13,930 nucleotides of DNA from Verrucomicrobiia bacterium (GTDB lineage Bacteria; Verrucomicrobiota; Verrucomicrobiia; Limisphaerales; UBA1319). The stretch is taken from NCBI GenBank assembly GCA_017880715.1, contig JADGRT010000033.1, forward strand, positions 1 to 13,930, given 5' to 3'. The position numbers and the translations under genes were made by a program. A model generated the notes under the pieces. The model ran no database searches. It worked only from the letters and a program-made list of their open reading frames with translations, and was not told where the DNA came from. Positions 6,806 through 13,840 of the stretch are shown piece by piece. How positions within the stretch are numbered: the first letter of the stretch is position 1; every line of letters begins with the position of its first letter.

Positions 6806-8095
6806 TTACACGCGTTCTTTCACCGAGACATACGGACGCTGGGTCAAGCCCGTGTAAATCTGGCGGGGACGGTAAATGCGCGTTTCCAGGTTTTCGTGGA
6901 CTTCGCGGTAATTGGCAATCCAGCCGGGCATGCGGCCGATGGCGAAGATGACCGTAAACATTTCTATCGGAATGCCGATGGCTCGCATGATGATGCCGCT
7001 GTAGAAATCGACATTGGGATACAGCTTGCGTTCGACGAAATAGGGATCGTTGATCGCGGCTTCCTCCAGTTTCTTGGCGATATCGAGCAGGGGATCGACG
7101 CGCTTCAGTTTGGCGAGCAATTGATCGCACCGTTTTTTGATGATCTTGGCGCGCGGATCGTAATTCTTATACACCCGATGGCCGAAGCCCATCAGACGTT
7201 TGCCGCTCTTTTTGTCTTTGGCCGCGGCGATGAACTTGGAGCCATCGTCGCCGGAACGGTGGATGTCCGCGAGCATTTCCAACACCGCCTGGTTGGCGCC
7301 GCCATGCAGGGGGCCCCAAAGGGCGCAGACTCCAGCCGCCGCGCTGGCAAACAGGTTGGCTTTGCTGGAAGCCACCATGCGCACCGTGGCGGTCGAGCAG
7401 TTCTGCTCGTGATCCGCATGCAGCAGGAAGATCAAATCGAGGGCCTTGATCACTTCCGGTTCCGCATCGAATTCCTGGTACGGATTCGAGAACATCATGT
7501 GCAGGAAATTGGCGGTGTATTTGTAGGATGGCTTGGGGTAGATGGCGGGAAGTCCGCGGGATTTCCGATACGCAAAGGCGGCGATGGTGCGGACTTGGGA
7601 GAGGAGCCGCGCCGCTTGCACCACGAAATCCTCTTGCCGCTCCGAACTCAGGATTTCGGGATAAAAACAACTCGTGGCATTGATCATCGAGGAGAGAATG
7701 GCCATGGGATGCGCATGCGACGGAAATCCTTCGAAATGGAATTTCATGTCCTCGTGAATCGTCTCGTTCTTCGTCAGCAGATCCGAGAAGCGCTTGAGTT
7801 CCTCCTGGTTGGGCAGTTTGCCCATGATCAGTAAGTGGGCCACCTCCACGAACGTCGATTTTTCCGCCAGTTCCTCGATGGGAATGCCCCGGTAACGCAA
7901 GATCCCCTTTTCGCCGTCGATAAAGGTGATCTCGCTGCGGCACGATCCGGTGTTGCCGTACCCGTCGTCCAGGGTTATGTAGCCGGTCTTGTTTCGCAGG
8001 CTGCTGATGTCAATGGCCTTTTCGTGTTCGGAACCTTCGACGATGGGGAGTTCGTGGATTTGTCCGTTGATGTTCAGTTTGGCGGTGTTGTTCAT
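6806..8095 (-). CDS. gltA: Citrate synthase, GltA (type II) family
   Basis: Condenses acetyl-CoA and oxaloacetate to citrate, the entry step of the TCA cycle. 429 residues, aligning from end to end with E. coli GltA. Catalytic residues are His264 (GPLHGGANQ), His306 (MGFGHRVYKNYDPR) and Asp363 (YPNVDFYSG), with the HADHEQN signature at 226-232. The N-terminal domain with the SCRSEITFIDG block is retained, as in the hexameric, often NADH-regulated type II enzymes; regulation was not checked. The C-terminal RPRQIYTG block, which carries CoA/product-contacting residues, is present. ATG 8095 gives an N-terminus (KLNINGQ) matching homologues. Single-gene unit, divergent from the DUF554 gene and followed by tRNA-Pro. 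No Shine-Dalgarno sequence lies directly upstream. Confidence 0.98.
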   Translation of the reverse strand: MNNTAKLNINGQIHELPIVEGSEHEKAIDISSLRNKTGYITLDDGYGNTGSCRSEITFIDGEKGILRYRGIPIEELAEKSTFVEVAHLLIMGKLPNQEELKRFSDLLTKNETIHEDMKFHFEGFPSHAHPMAILSSMINATSCFYPEILSSERQEDFVVQAARLLSQVRTIAAFAYRKSRGLPAIYPKPSYKYTANFLHMMFSNPYQEFDAEPEVIKALDLIFLLHADHEQNCSTATVRMVASSKANLFASAAAGVCALWGPLHGGANQAVLEMLADIHRSGDDGSKFIAAAKDKKSGKRLMGFGHRVYKNYDPRAKIIKKRCDQLLAKLKRVDPLLDIAKKLEEAAINDPYFVERKLYPNVDFYSGIIMRAIGIPIEMFTVIFAIGRMPGWIANYREVHENLETRIYRPRQIYTGLTQRPYVSVKERV

Positions 8096-8107
8096 AAGTG
8101 GTTTCGA

Positions 8108-8137
8108 TTTATACCATTACCGCCCATATTATGGCAA
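8108..8137 (-). promoter_or_regulatory. Putative gltA promoter
   Basis: On the minus strand TTGCCA (8137-8132), an 18-base spacer and TATAAA (8113-8108) each match sigma-70 consensus at 5 of 6 positions. The start of transcription would fall near 8101, leaving a leader of only about 6 bases before the gltA ATG. An overlapping alternative is TTGCAC (8154-8149), 17 bases, TAATAT (8131-8126), giving a leader of about 24 bases. Confidence 0.45.
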
Positions 8138-8217
8138 CCGGCGGTTTAGTGCAACGAAAGGAGATGACTTTTTTTGTCGGGATTGCCTTTGCCGACGGCT
8201 CATGTTTAAGTGGGCGC

Positions 8218-8934
8218 ATGACGGGCACCCTCATCAACGCCGCCGCCATTGTCGCCGGAGGAATTTTCGGCCGGGTTGCCATCCGGCAACTCTCCAACGA
8301 ACGTCAGGTGCTCATCAAACACCTGCTCGGGGTATTCACCGTTTATGCCGGGCTGAGCTTGACCTGGAACGGGCTCAATGGCTCGTGGCGCCAGGTTGGC
8401 CGGCAACTGCTCATCGTCGTCGCGGCCATGATGATCGGAAAGAGCCTCGGACGCCTGCTGCGCCTCCAGCGTGGATTCAACCGGTTGGGACAGTTCGCCC
8501 GGCGGTCATTCGAGCAGGCTGGCCAGGGCGGAGGCTGTCCGAACCCTGGCTTCGTGACCTGCGCCATTCTGTTCTGCGCGGAGCCCTTGGCGGCCTTGGG
8601 AGCGGTTCAGGACGGTTTGACCGGCAGCTACCAGCCCCTGGTTCTCAAAGCTATTATGGACGGTCTGGCCACCGTGGTTTTTGCGAGGACGTTCGGCTGG
8701 GGAGCGGTGCTGTCGGCCGTGCCGGTTCTAGCCTATCAGGGGACGCTGACGCTCCTGGTCCGGCAGTTGGAACCGTGGCTGCGTCAGGGGTCGCTGGTGG
8801 ATGGCATCACCGCCACCAACGGACTCCTGATTTTCTGCGTCGCCCTGGTCATCCTGGAACTGAAAAAGGTGGATTTGGCCGATTATTTGCCCAGTCTGGC
8901 GATTGCGCCCTTGCTGACCTGGTGGTTGCGATAA
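8218..8934 (+). CDS. DUF554 family integral membrane protein
   Basis: Hydrophobic protein of 238 residues with about seven or eight predicted membrane segments (roughly 3-19, 32-50, 62-80, 112-130, 142-158, 162-182, 200-216 and 221-236). It matches the DUF554 family (E. coli YqgA, B. subtilis YdfK) by the N-terminal TLINAAAIVAGGIFG, the AILFCAEPLAALGAVQDGLTG segment, the LKAIMDG region and the GLLIF segment near the end. The biochemical function of this family is not established. ATG 8218 places the family N-terminus at residue 1. The frame is open back to 8098, and in-frame ATG 8164 is possible, but it directly abuts an AAAGGAG at 8157-8163, which leaves no spacing for that sequence to act as its Shine-Dalgarno. 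Monocistronic; divergent from gltA. Confidence 0.85.
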   Translation: MTGTLINAAAIVAGGIFGRVAIRQLSNERQVLIKHLLGVFTVYAGLSLTWNGLNGSWRQVGRQLLIVVAAMMIGKSLGRLLRLQRGFNRLGQFARRSFEQAGQGGGCPNPGFVTCAILFCAEPLAALGAVQDGLTGSYQPLVLKAIMDGLATVVFARTFGWGAVLSAVPVLAYQGTLTLLVRQLEPWLRQGSLVDGITATNGLLIFCVALVILELKKVDLADYLPSLAIAPLLTWWLR

Positions 8935-8945
8935 ACCCAAAATAA

Positions 8946-8965
8946 GTAGGAGACGAGACGAGGCT
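8946..8965. repeat. Dispersed 20-base intergenic repeat, copy 2
   Basis: Matches 2983-3002 at 18 of 20 positions, differing only at the central two bases. It begins 11 bases after the DUF554 stop codon and 12 bases before the long inverted repeat at 8978. The shared location just behind gene ends suggests a repeat family that inserts or is maintained in 3' flanks. Confidence 0.55.
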
Positions 8966-8977
8966 CTGGTCTTTTCA

Positions 8978-9057
8978 CGTAGCGGCGTCTCGGCCGAGCG
9001 CCGCCATTTGCCGTGCGTGGGGCCAAGTATGCGGCGCTCTGCCGAGACGCCGCTACG
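8978..9057. repeat. 80-bp long inverted repeat, REP/MITE-like
   Basis: The arms are 8978-9004 and 9031-9057, 27 bases each and complementary except for one position (C in the left arm, A expected). They enclose a 26-base loop. The arms begin and end CGTAGCGG/CCGCTACG and contain GGCGTCTCGGC. No T-tract follows. No reading frame is carried, so any mobility would need help from elsewhere. It is likely one copy of a dispersed family; copy number cannot be seen here. Confidence 0.75.
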
Positions 9058-9083
9058 GGGGATGGAGGGTTGCCCGAGCCGCT

Positions 9084-9110
9084 GCGGCGGGTCGGGAACG
9101 ACCCCGCCGC
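9084..9110. repeat. GNRA-capped hairpin in the comF upstream region
   Basis: GCGGCGGG (9084-9091) pairs with CCCGCCGC (9103-9110). Inside, TCG/CGA closes on a GGAA tetraloop, with a single bulged C at 9102. No T-tract follows, so it is not a standard terminator. It lies 26 bases after the long inverted repeat and 95 bases before comF. Confidence 0.5.
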
Positions 9111-9204
9111 GCCTGGGTAATTCTCCGCTTGGCGTTGCCTGCTAATATGGTACTCTGCTGACCACGCGACGGCGCCGGTTCCAGCCGGGCGAAGCGTGCA
9201 ACGC

Positions 9205-9951
9205 ATGAAACAGGTCTCTATTGCGCAGCTAAAAAGTTGGCTTGATGCGACGCTGGCCTTTTTCTATCCTGAGGCCTGTCAGATTTGCGCCCGCGCCCGC
9301 GCCACCCCGGAAGCAGGCTATGTGTGCGAGGGGTGCTACCAGCAGTTGCGGTTTATTAAACCGCCCTTTTGCGAGCGTTGCGGATTGCCCTTTGAAGGCG
9401 ATATTACGGCGTCTTTCGAATGCAGTAATTGCCGGGAAATGGAATTGCATTTCGTGTCGGCGCGATCGGCGGTGGTGGCCAAGGGCGCAGCCCTGGAAAT
9501 CATCCACCGGTACAAGTATCGACGGGCGCTATGGTTTGAGCCGTTGCTGGCAGACTTGCTGGTGCGCCAGGCGCAACCGATGATTGACCGGCGAGTTTGG
9601 GACTGGATTGTGCCGGTCCCGTTGCATCCGTTAAAACAACGTGAACGTGAATTTAATCAGGCTGAACGTCTGGCCGTCCGCCTCGCGGCGGCTACCCGCA
9701 TGCCCGTAAAGCTCAATTGCCTCCGCCGGGTGCTCCCCACCCGCACTCAAACCCTGCTCAACCGCACCGAACGCACGGACAATGTCCGGCGCGCATTTGC
9801 GACACCGGATGGGCTCAAACTGGACGGGCCGCGCATCGTGCTGGTCGATGATGTTTTTACGACCGGGGCCACCACCAGCGCCTGCGCCCGCGCCCTTAAA
9901 AAGGCCGGCGCCTCGGAAGTATGCGTCTGGACCGTCGCGCGTGGACTTTAG
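9205..9951 (+). CDS. comF: ComF family phosphoribosyltransferase-like protein
   Basis: A 248-residue protein related to competence protein ComFC and E. coli GntX. The N-terminus has four CxxC pairs (Cys25/28, 41/44, 56/59, 73/76) that probably bind zinc. The C-terminal half is a type I phosphoribosyltransferase fold with the conserved VPVPLHPLKQREREFNQAE segment and the PRPP-binding loop VLVDDVFTTGATT near 212-224. In naturally competent bacteria ComF acts in handling incoming single-stranded DNA; its enzymatic activity is not well defined. ATG 9205 is preferred over GTG 9196, which is also in frame. Followed 18 bases later by accD, so the two are probably co-transcribed. No other competence genes are in the window, so a role in transformation here is not supported by context. 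Confidence 0.9.
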   Translation: MKQVSIAQLKSWLDATLAFFYPEACQICARARATPEAGYVCEGCYQQLRFIKPPFCERCGLPFEGDITASFECSNCREMELHFVSARSAVVAKGAALEIIHRYKYRRALWFEPLLADLLVRQAQPMIDRRVWDWIVPVPLHPLKQREREFNQAERLAVRLAAATRMPVKLNCLRRVLPTRTQTLLNRTERTDNVRRAFATPDGLKLDGPRIVLVDDVFTTGATTSACARALKKAGASEVCVWTVARGL

Positions 9952-9969
9952 ATACCTCCGGGTCAACCT

Positions 9970-10914
9970 ATGGCTACAACCCCATTCATTAAGAAAACCC
10001 TCGGATTGGAAACGGCCGAACCCGCCGTGACCCCGCCGCCTCACAATAACGCCGAAAAGGTTCTTAAAAAACCCAAGCTGGCCGGCGGCCGCAAACGGGA
10101 CATCCCGGAAGGCCTTTGGAACAAGTGTCCCAAATGTTCCACCTTGCTTTACGACAAGGACTTGGATGCTAATCGCAAAGTCTGTATTCGTTGCGGCTAC
10201 CATTTTCCCATCAGCGCGCGGGAACGAATCAATTCGCTGGTCGAAACCTGTTCCTTCGAGGAGATGGACGCCAACATGACCAGCGTCGATGCGCTCCAGT
10301 TTACCGGCGTGACTTCCTACTCCAACAAGCTGGAATCCTATCAGAAATCCACCGGGCTGAAGGATGCCGTCATCACGGGCATCGGCCGCCTGGCTGACTA
10401 TCGCCTGGCGCTGGGTGTCATGGACTTTAGTTTCCTGGGCGGATCGATGGGATCGGTGGTCGGAGAAAAACTCACCCGCCTGATCGAGGCGGCCACCGAC
10501 AAAGGCCTGCCGCTCGTGATCATTTCCACCAGCGGGGGCGCTCGCATGTACGAGGGCATGTTCAGTCTGATGCAAATGGCCAAGACGAGCGGCGCGCTGG
10601 CTTATCACGCCCGGAAAAAGCTGCCCTACGTAAGTGTGCTCACCCATCCCACCACGGCCGGAGTCATGGCCAGTTACGCCAGCCTGGGCGATCTGATCAT
10701 CGCCGAGCCGGGGGCGATGATCGGTTTCGCGGGACCGCGGGTGATCAAAGACACGACCCAGGCCGAGCTGCCTCCCGGATTCCAGACCGCGGAGTTTCTG
10801 TTGGATCACGGCCTGATCGACATGATTGTGCCGCGCAACGAAATGAAGGCCGTGCTGTGCAATGTGCTGGATTATTTGGGGGTGGACCGAAAGCGATTGG
10901 CCGCCCTCGGTTAA
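9970..10914 (+). CDS. accD: Acetyl-CoA carboxylase carboxyltransferase subunit beta
   Basis: Beta half of the carboxyltransferase that with AccA moves CO2 from biotin to acetyl-CoA, making malonyl-CoA for fatty-acid synthesis. 314 residues. The C4 zinc ribbon uses Cys53/56/72/75 (KCPKC and CIRC). The crotonase-fold core has FLGGSMGSVVGEK (155-167), the oxyanion-type STSGGARM (186-193) and HPTTAGVMASYA (226-237), with the FLLDHGLID family end at 276-284. A charged/proline-rich N-terminal extension of about 45 residues precedes the zinc ribbon. The start ATG lies 18 bases after comF with no clear ribosome binding site. accA is not in the window. Homology is unambiguous. Confidence 0.98.
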   Translation: MATTPFIKKTLGLETAEPAVTPPPHNNAEKVLKKPKLAGGRKRDIPEGLWNKCPKCSTLLYDKDLDANRKVCIRCGYHFPISARERINSLVETCSFEEMDANMTSVDALQFTGVTSYSNKLESYQKSTGLKDAVITGIGRLADYRLALGVMDFSFLGGSMGSVVGEKLTRLIEAATDKGLPLVIISTSGGARMYEGMFSLMQMAKTSGALAYHARKKLPYVSVLTHPTTAGVMASYASLGDLIIAEPGAMIGFAGPRVIKDTTQAELPPGFQTAEFLLDHGLIDMIVPRNEMKAVLCNVLDYLGVDRKRLAALG

Positions 10915-10970
10915 CCCGCGATTTCTAACTTTACAAATGACTGGGACGGCGCCACACTGTGGTTGATTTT

Positions 10971-11348
10971 ATGAAGAAATTTTTATCCTTGGGGCTTTTG
11001 TCGCTGCTGCTGGCCGGTTGCACGACTACCATGGTCACCAATCTGACTCCCCCCCAGCAAGCGCGCAACGCGAACGGGCTTTATCCTTTTGAAGCCATTT
11101 TGGACAGCAATCAACAGAGCATGGTTAAGGACTCCGTCCAAGCCTGGGTTCGCATCGGCGAGGAGGCTTATCCCATGCGGCGGACGTCGCTCCTGAAGAA
11201 TCGCTGGGAAGCCATGGTGCCGATTCCTGGAAACAAGGAGTTTGTCAATTACCAGTACAAGTTCAATTACGAATACCGTAGCCTGCCCAACCACCGGCCC
11301 AACAACAAGTTGTCGACGCCCTACCAGTTGCAGATCATCAACAAGTAA
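10971..11348 (+). CDS. Small predicted lipoprotein of unknown function
   Basis: A 125-residue protein that starts MKKFLSLGLLSLLLAGC, a lipoprotein signal peptide with lipobox LLAG-Cys17, so it is probably acylated and membrane-anchored on the periplasmic side. The mature part of about 109 residues has no family I recognise. It has a PFEAILDSNQQ stretch, a WVRIGEEAYPM stretch and a tyrosine-rich YQYKFNYEYRS segment, a beta-strand-like pattern that could be a small beta-sandwich; that fold is a guess. There are no cysteines besides Cys17 and no further membrane segment. GTG 10959 is in frame, but ATG 10971 gives the clean signal peptide. It lies 56 bases after accD on the same strand and ends 10 bases from the convergent cydB end. 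Confidence 0.85.
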   Translation: MKKFLSLGLLSLLLAGCTTTMVTNLTPPQQARNANGLYPFEAILDSNQQSMVKDSVQAWVRIGEEAYPMRRTSLLKNRWEAMVPIPGNKEFVNYQYKFNYEYRSLPNHRPNNKLSTPYQLQIINK

Positions 11349-11358
11349 CGCCATCCGC

Positions 11359-12390
11359 TCAGTAACTCATTCGGTCCAGTTTCACTTTGTCCCGGAAAAT
11401 CCAATAGATGCACACGGTGTAGGAAATTACGAGGGGCACGCCGGTGATCGCAATCCAAAGCATAATGCCCAGGGTTTTGGCGGAGGAAGCCGCGTTGCGG
11501 ATGGTCAGGCTATGGGTCGGATCCGGGTTGCTGAACACCAGGTTCGGAAACATCTCCAGGCCGAACAACCCCATCAACGTCACCAGGGCCGCGCAGGAGG
11601 AGAGAAACGCCCGCCCGTCGCGGCCGTGATGGATTTCGCGCGGAATGTTCGCGATGGCCAGCAGGTTCGCCAGCGCGAGGCTGAACAACCACGGATGGGC
11701 TCGCACCCGCGCCGCCATGTGCGGCACATAGAGCAGCGTGGCCATCGTCGTCACCGCGTAGCAGACGATGAAAAAAATCATACCATTCCGGACCCACCCG
11801 CGCAGCCGGTCGTGCAACGGTCCGGCGGTTTTCAGGAGCGCATAGATGGCCCCGTGCATCGTGAACAGGGCAAGGGTGGTGACGCCCAGCAGCAGGGAGT
11901 AGGGATGAAGCAGGCTCCAGAACGTGCCGGCAAATTCACCCCGTTCGTCGAGCGGGATGCCCCAGGCGATGTTGCCCATCGCCACGCCGATCAGGAGACT
12001 CGATAGGATGCTGCCCGCGCTGAACCCGATGTCCCACATCTGCCGCCACCAGCGCATGGGCTGCTTGCTGCGGAACTCGATGGCCACCGCGCGGAAAATC
12101 AGCGCCACCAGCAGCAGGACGAACGCCAGGTAAAAGCCGGAAAAGACGGTGGCATAGACATTCGGAAACGCCGCGAACAGCGCCCCGCCGCCGGTCACCA
12201 GCCACACTTCATTGCCGTCCCAGACCGGACCGATGGCGTTGAGCATGACGCGCCGTTCCTCGTCGGTTTTCGTAAACAGATGCAGCGCGCCCACGCCCAG
12301 GTCGAAGCCGTCCAGCATGGCGTAGCCGGTGAACAGCACGCCGATGAGGAGAAACCAAACCGTATTCAAATCGAGTGCGTCGAAGTTCAT
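11359..12390 (-). CDS. cydB: Cytochrome bd ubiquinol oxidase subunit II
   Basis: Membrane subunit of the bd-type terminal oxidase, which reduces oxygen to water with quinol and has high oxygen affinity. 343 residues with about eight or nine hydrophobic segments. Family marks are MLDGFDLGVG (25-34), GPVWDGNEVWL (54-64, including Asp58, equivalent to the proton-path Asp58 of E. coli), GGGALFAAFP, and the C-terminal EMFPNLVFSNPDPTHSLTI region. The ATG overlaps the cydA stop as ATGA (12390-12387), which implies translational coupling. No small cydX gene and no cydDC were seen next to it; the next gene downstream is convergent and only 10 bases away. Confidence 0.97.
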   Translation of the reverse strand: MNFDALDLNTVWFLLIGVLFTGYAMLDGFDLGVGALHLFTKTDEERRVMLNAIGPVWDGNEVWLVTGGGALFAAFPNVYATVFSGFYLAFVLLLVALIFRAVAIEFRSKQPMRWWRQMWDIGFSAGSILSSLLIGVAMGNIAWGIPLDERGEFAGTFWSLLHPYSLLLGVTTLALFTMHGAIYALLKTAGPLHDRLRGWVRNGMIFFIVCYAVTTMATLLYVPHMAARVRAHPWLFSLALANLLAIANIPREIHHGRDGRAFLSSCAALVTLMGLFGLEMFPNLVFSNPDPTHSLTIRNAASSAKTLGIMLWIAITGVPLVISYTVCIYWIFRDKVKLDRMSY

Positions 12391-13757
12391 GCCGCCTCCC
12401 GCGTTGGCAGCGCCAGTTTGCCGGACGGCGATAAGTCCGCCGCCTCCGGCCCGTGCTGGATTTTGTCGTTGAGCAGATAGACGAAAACCGCGAACAGCAG
12501 CAGGTAAACCACGCTAAACAGGATGATGGAGGTCAGCACTTGGCTGGCTTTCACGACGGCCGATAATCCCGCCGACGTGCGCAGCAGCCCATAGACGATC
12601 CACGGCTGTCGTCCGACTTCGGCGGCGAACCAGCCGGCCTGGTTGGCGATTTGCGGCCCCAACACCGAAAACACCAGCAGCCAGAGCAGCCAGCGTTTTT
12701 CGCACAGGCAGCCGCGCCAGTAGTAAAACAACCCCAGCCCCGCCAGCGCAATCAGCCCCAGGCCGGCCGCCACCATGAGGTGATAGAACTGGAATACCAG
12801 ATTCACCGGCGGCCGATCTTCCTTCCGGAATTCGCGCAAGCCCGTGACCGGTTGGTTGACGTCGTTGTGCGCCATAAAACTGAGCATCGCCGGAATCGCC
12901 ACGCCGCCTTTGATTTTCTCCTCCTTTTCATCCACCCAGCCAAACAGCATCAGAGGCGCGCGGGAGGTGGTCGTATAAAGCCCTTCGAATGCCGCCAGCT
13001 TGGCCGGCTGGTTTTTCGCGACGCCCCTCGCGCTGTCGTGCCCGCTCACCAGTTGAAGCAGAGAGGCGAGCATTCCCGCCAGCAGCCCAACCCGCAGCGA
13101 CGCCCGCGCAAAGTCCTCATGGCGCTGCTTGAGCAGGTACCACGCGCTGACGCTGACCACGAGGAACGCCCCCGCCTGCCACGCGCCGCACAAGGTGTGG
13201 AACAGCCGATCCATGGCTGACGGATTGAACACCATCGCCCAGAAATCGGTGATTTCAGCCCGCGCTTTCATGCCTTCGCCCACGATGTGGAAACCGGCTG
13301 GCGTTTGCATCCAGGAGTTCGCCACCACAATCCAGATCGCGCTGAAGTGCGCGCCCAGGCAGACCATGCCGGTCGAGAAGAAATGGACCTTGCGGCTGAC
13401 CCGGTCCCAGCCGAACACCAGCACCGCCAGAAAACCCGATTCCAGGAAGAAGGCAAAGATGCCTTCCGCCGCCAGCGCGCTGCCGAAAACATCGCCGACG
13501 TAACGGGAATAGGTTGCCCAGTTGGTGCCGAACTCGAACTCGAGCACAATGCCCGTGGCCACGCCGATGGCGAACGTGAGCGCCAGGACCTTGGTCCAAA
13601 ACCGGGCCATCTGGTGATAGACAGGCTGGCGGGTCTTGAGCCAGAGACCCTCCATGATAACCAGCAAAAGCCCCAGCCCGATGCTCAACGGCGGATACAG
13701 ATAATGAAACGCCGTCGTGAGCGCAAACTGGAGCCGGGATAGCAGCAGAACGTCCAT
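12387..13757 (-). CDS. cydA: Cytochrome bd ubiquinol oxidase subunit I, short Q-loop type
   Basis: Haem-bearing subunit of the bd oxidase, 456 residues against 522 in E. coli. Ligand and channel residues are conserved: His18 (haem b595), His187 in LFHTLCG and Met328 in FYHLMVAAG (haem b558), and Glu98 and Glu106 in AAEGIFAFFLES. The quinol-site QPAKLAAFE segment (about 250-258) and VGRQPWIVYG (381-390) are present. The roughly 65-residue Q-loop insertion of E. coli CydA is missing, so it belongs to the short Q-loop group. The frame is open to 13844, but homology begins at the ATG at 13757 (MDVLLLSRLQFALT). No strong ribosome site; a TTGACC lies about 36 bases upstream without a clear -10. It is the first gene of the cydAB pair, 83 bases after the upstream gene. 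Whether it is a cyanide-insensitive type cannot be told. Confidence 0.97.
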   Translation of the reverse strand: MDVLLLSRLQFALTTAFHYLYPPLSIGLGLLLVIMEGLWLKTRQPVYHQMARFWTKVLALTFAIGVATGIVLEFEFGTNWATYSRYVGDVFGSALAAEGIFAFFLESGFLAVLVFGWDRVSRKVHFFSTGMVCLGAHFSAIWIVVANSWMQTPAGFHIVGEGMKARAEITDFWAMVFNPSAMDRLFHTLCGAWQAGAFLVVSVSAWYLLKQRHEDFARASLRVGLLAGMLASLLQLVSGHDSARGVAKNQPAKLAAFEGLYTTTSRAPLMLFGWVDEKEEKIKGGVAIPAMLSFMAHNDVNQPVTGLREFRKEDRPPVNLVFQFYHLMVAAGLGLIALAGLGLFYYWRGCLCEKRWLLWLLVFSVLGPQIANQAGWFAAEVGRQPWIVYGLLRTSAGLSAVVKASQVLTSIILFSVVYLLLFAVFVYLLNDKIQHGPEAADLSPSGKLALPTREAA

Positions 13758-13840
13758 AACGTAGTGAGATAGGTAACATAGAATACGCTGACGGTCAAGG
13801 AACGGCGGCCTGGTTGTCGGAGGACCGCATCCCCCAAAGT

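Noticed and set aside
6635..7834. Long 399-codon plus-strand open frame opposite gltA.
   Set aside because: It runs antisense through the tRNA and the well-conserved gltA gene and has no recognisable motifs; it is a GC-rich shadow frame.
8946..9057. CRISPR array or direct-repeat cluster in the gap before comF.
   Set aside because: The repeats there are inverted, with one pair only; there are no regularly spaced direct repeats and no cas genes.
10963..10977. FNR-like TTGAT half-site at the start of the lipoprotein gene.
   Set aside because: Only one half matches, and it lies across the start codon; chance is the simplest explanation.
13758..13800. FNR/DNR-type box or sigma-70 promoter before cydA.
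   Set aside because: TTGACC is present near 13798-13793, but the partner half-site for an FNR dyad is absent and the 17-base-spaced -10 (TACCTA) is poor.
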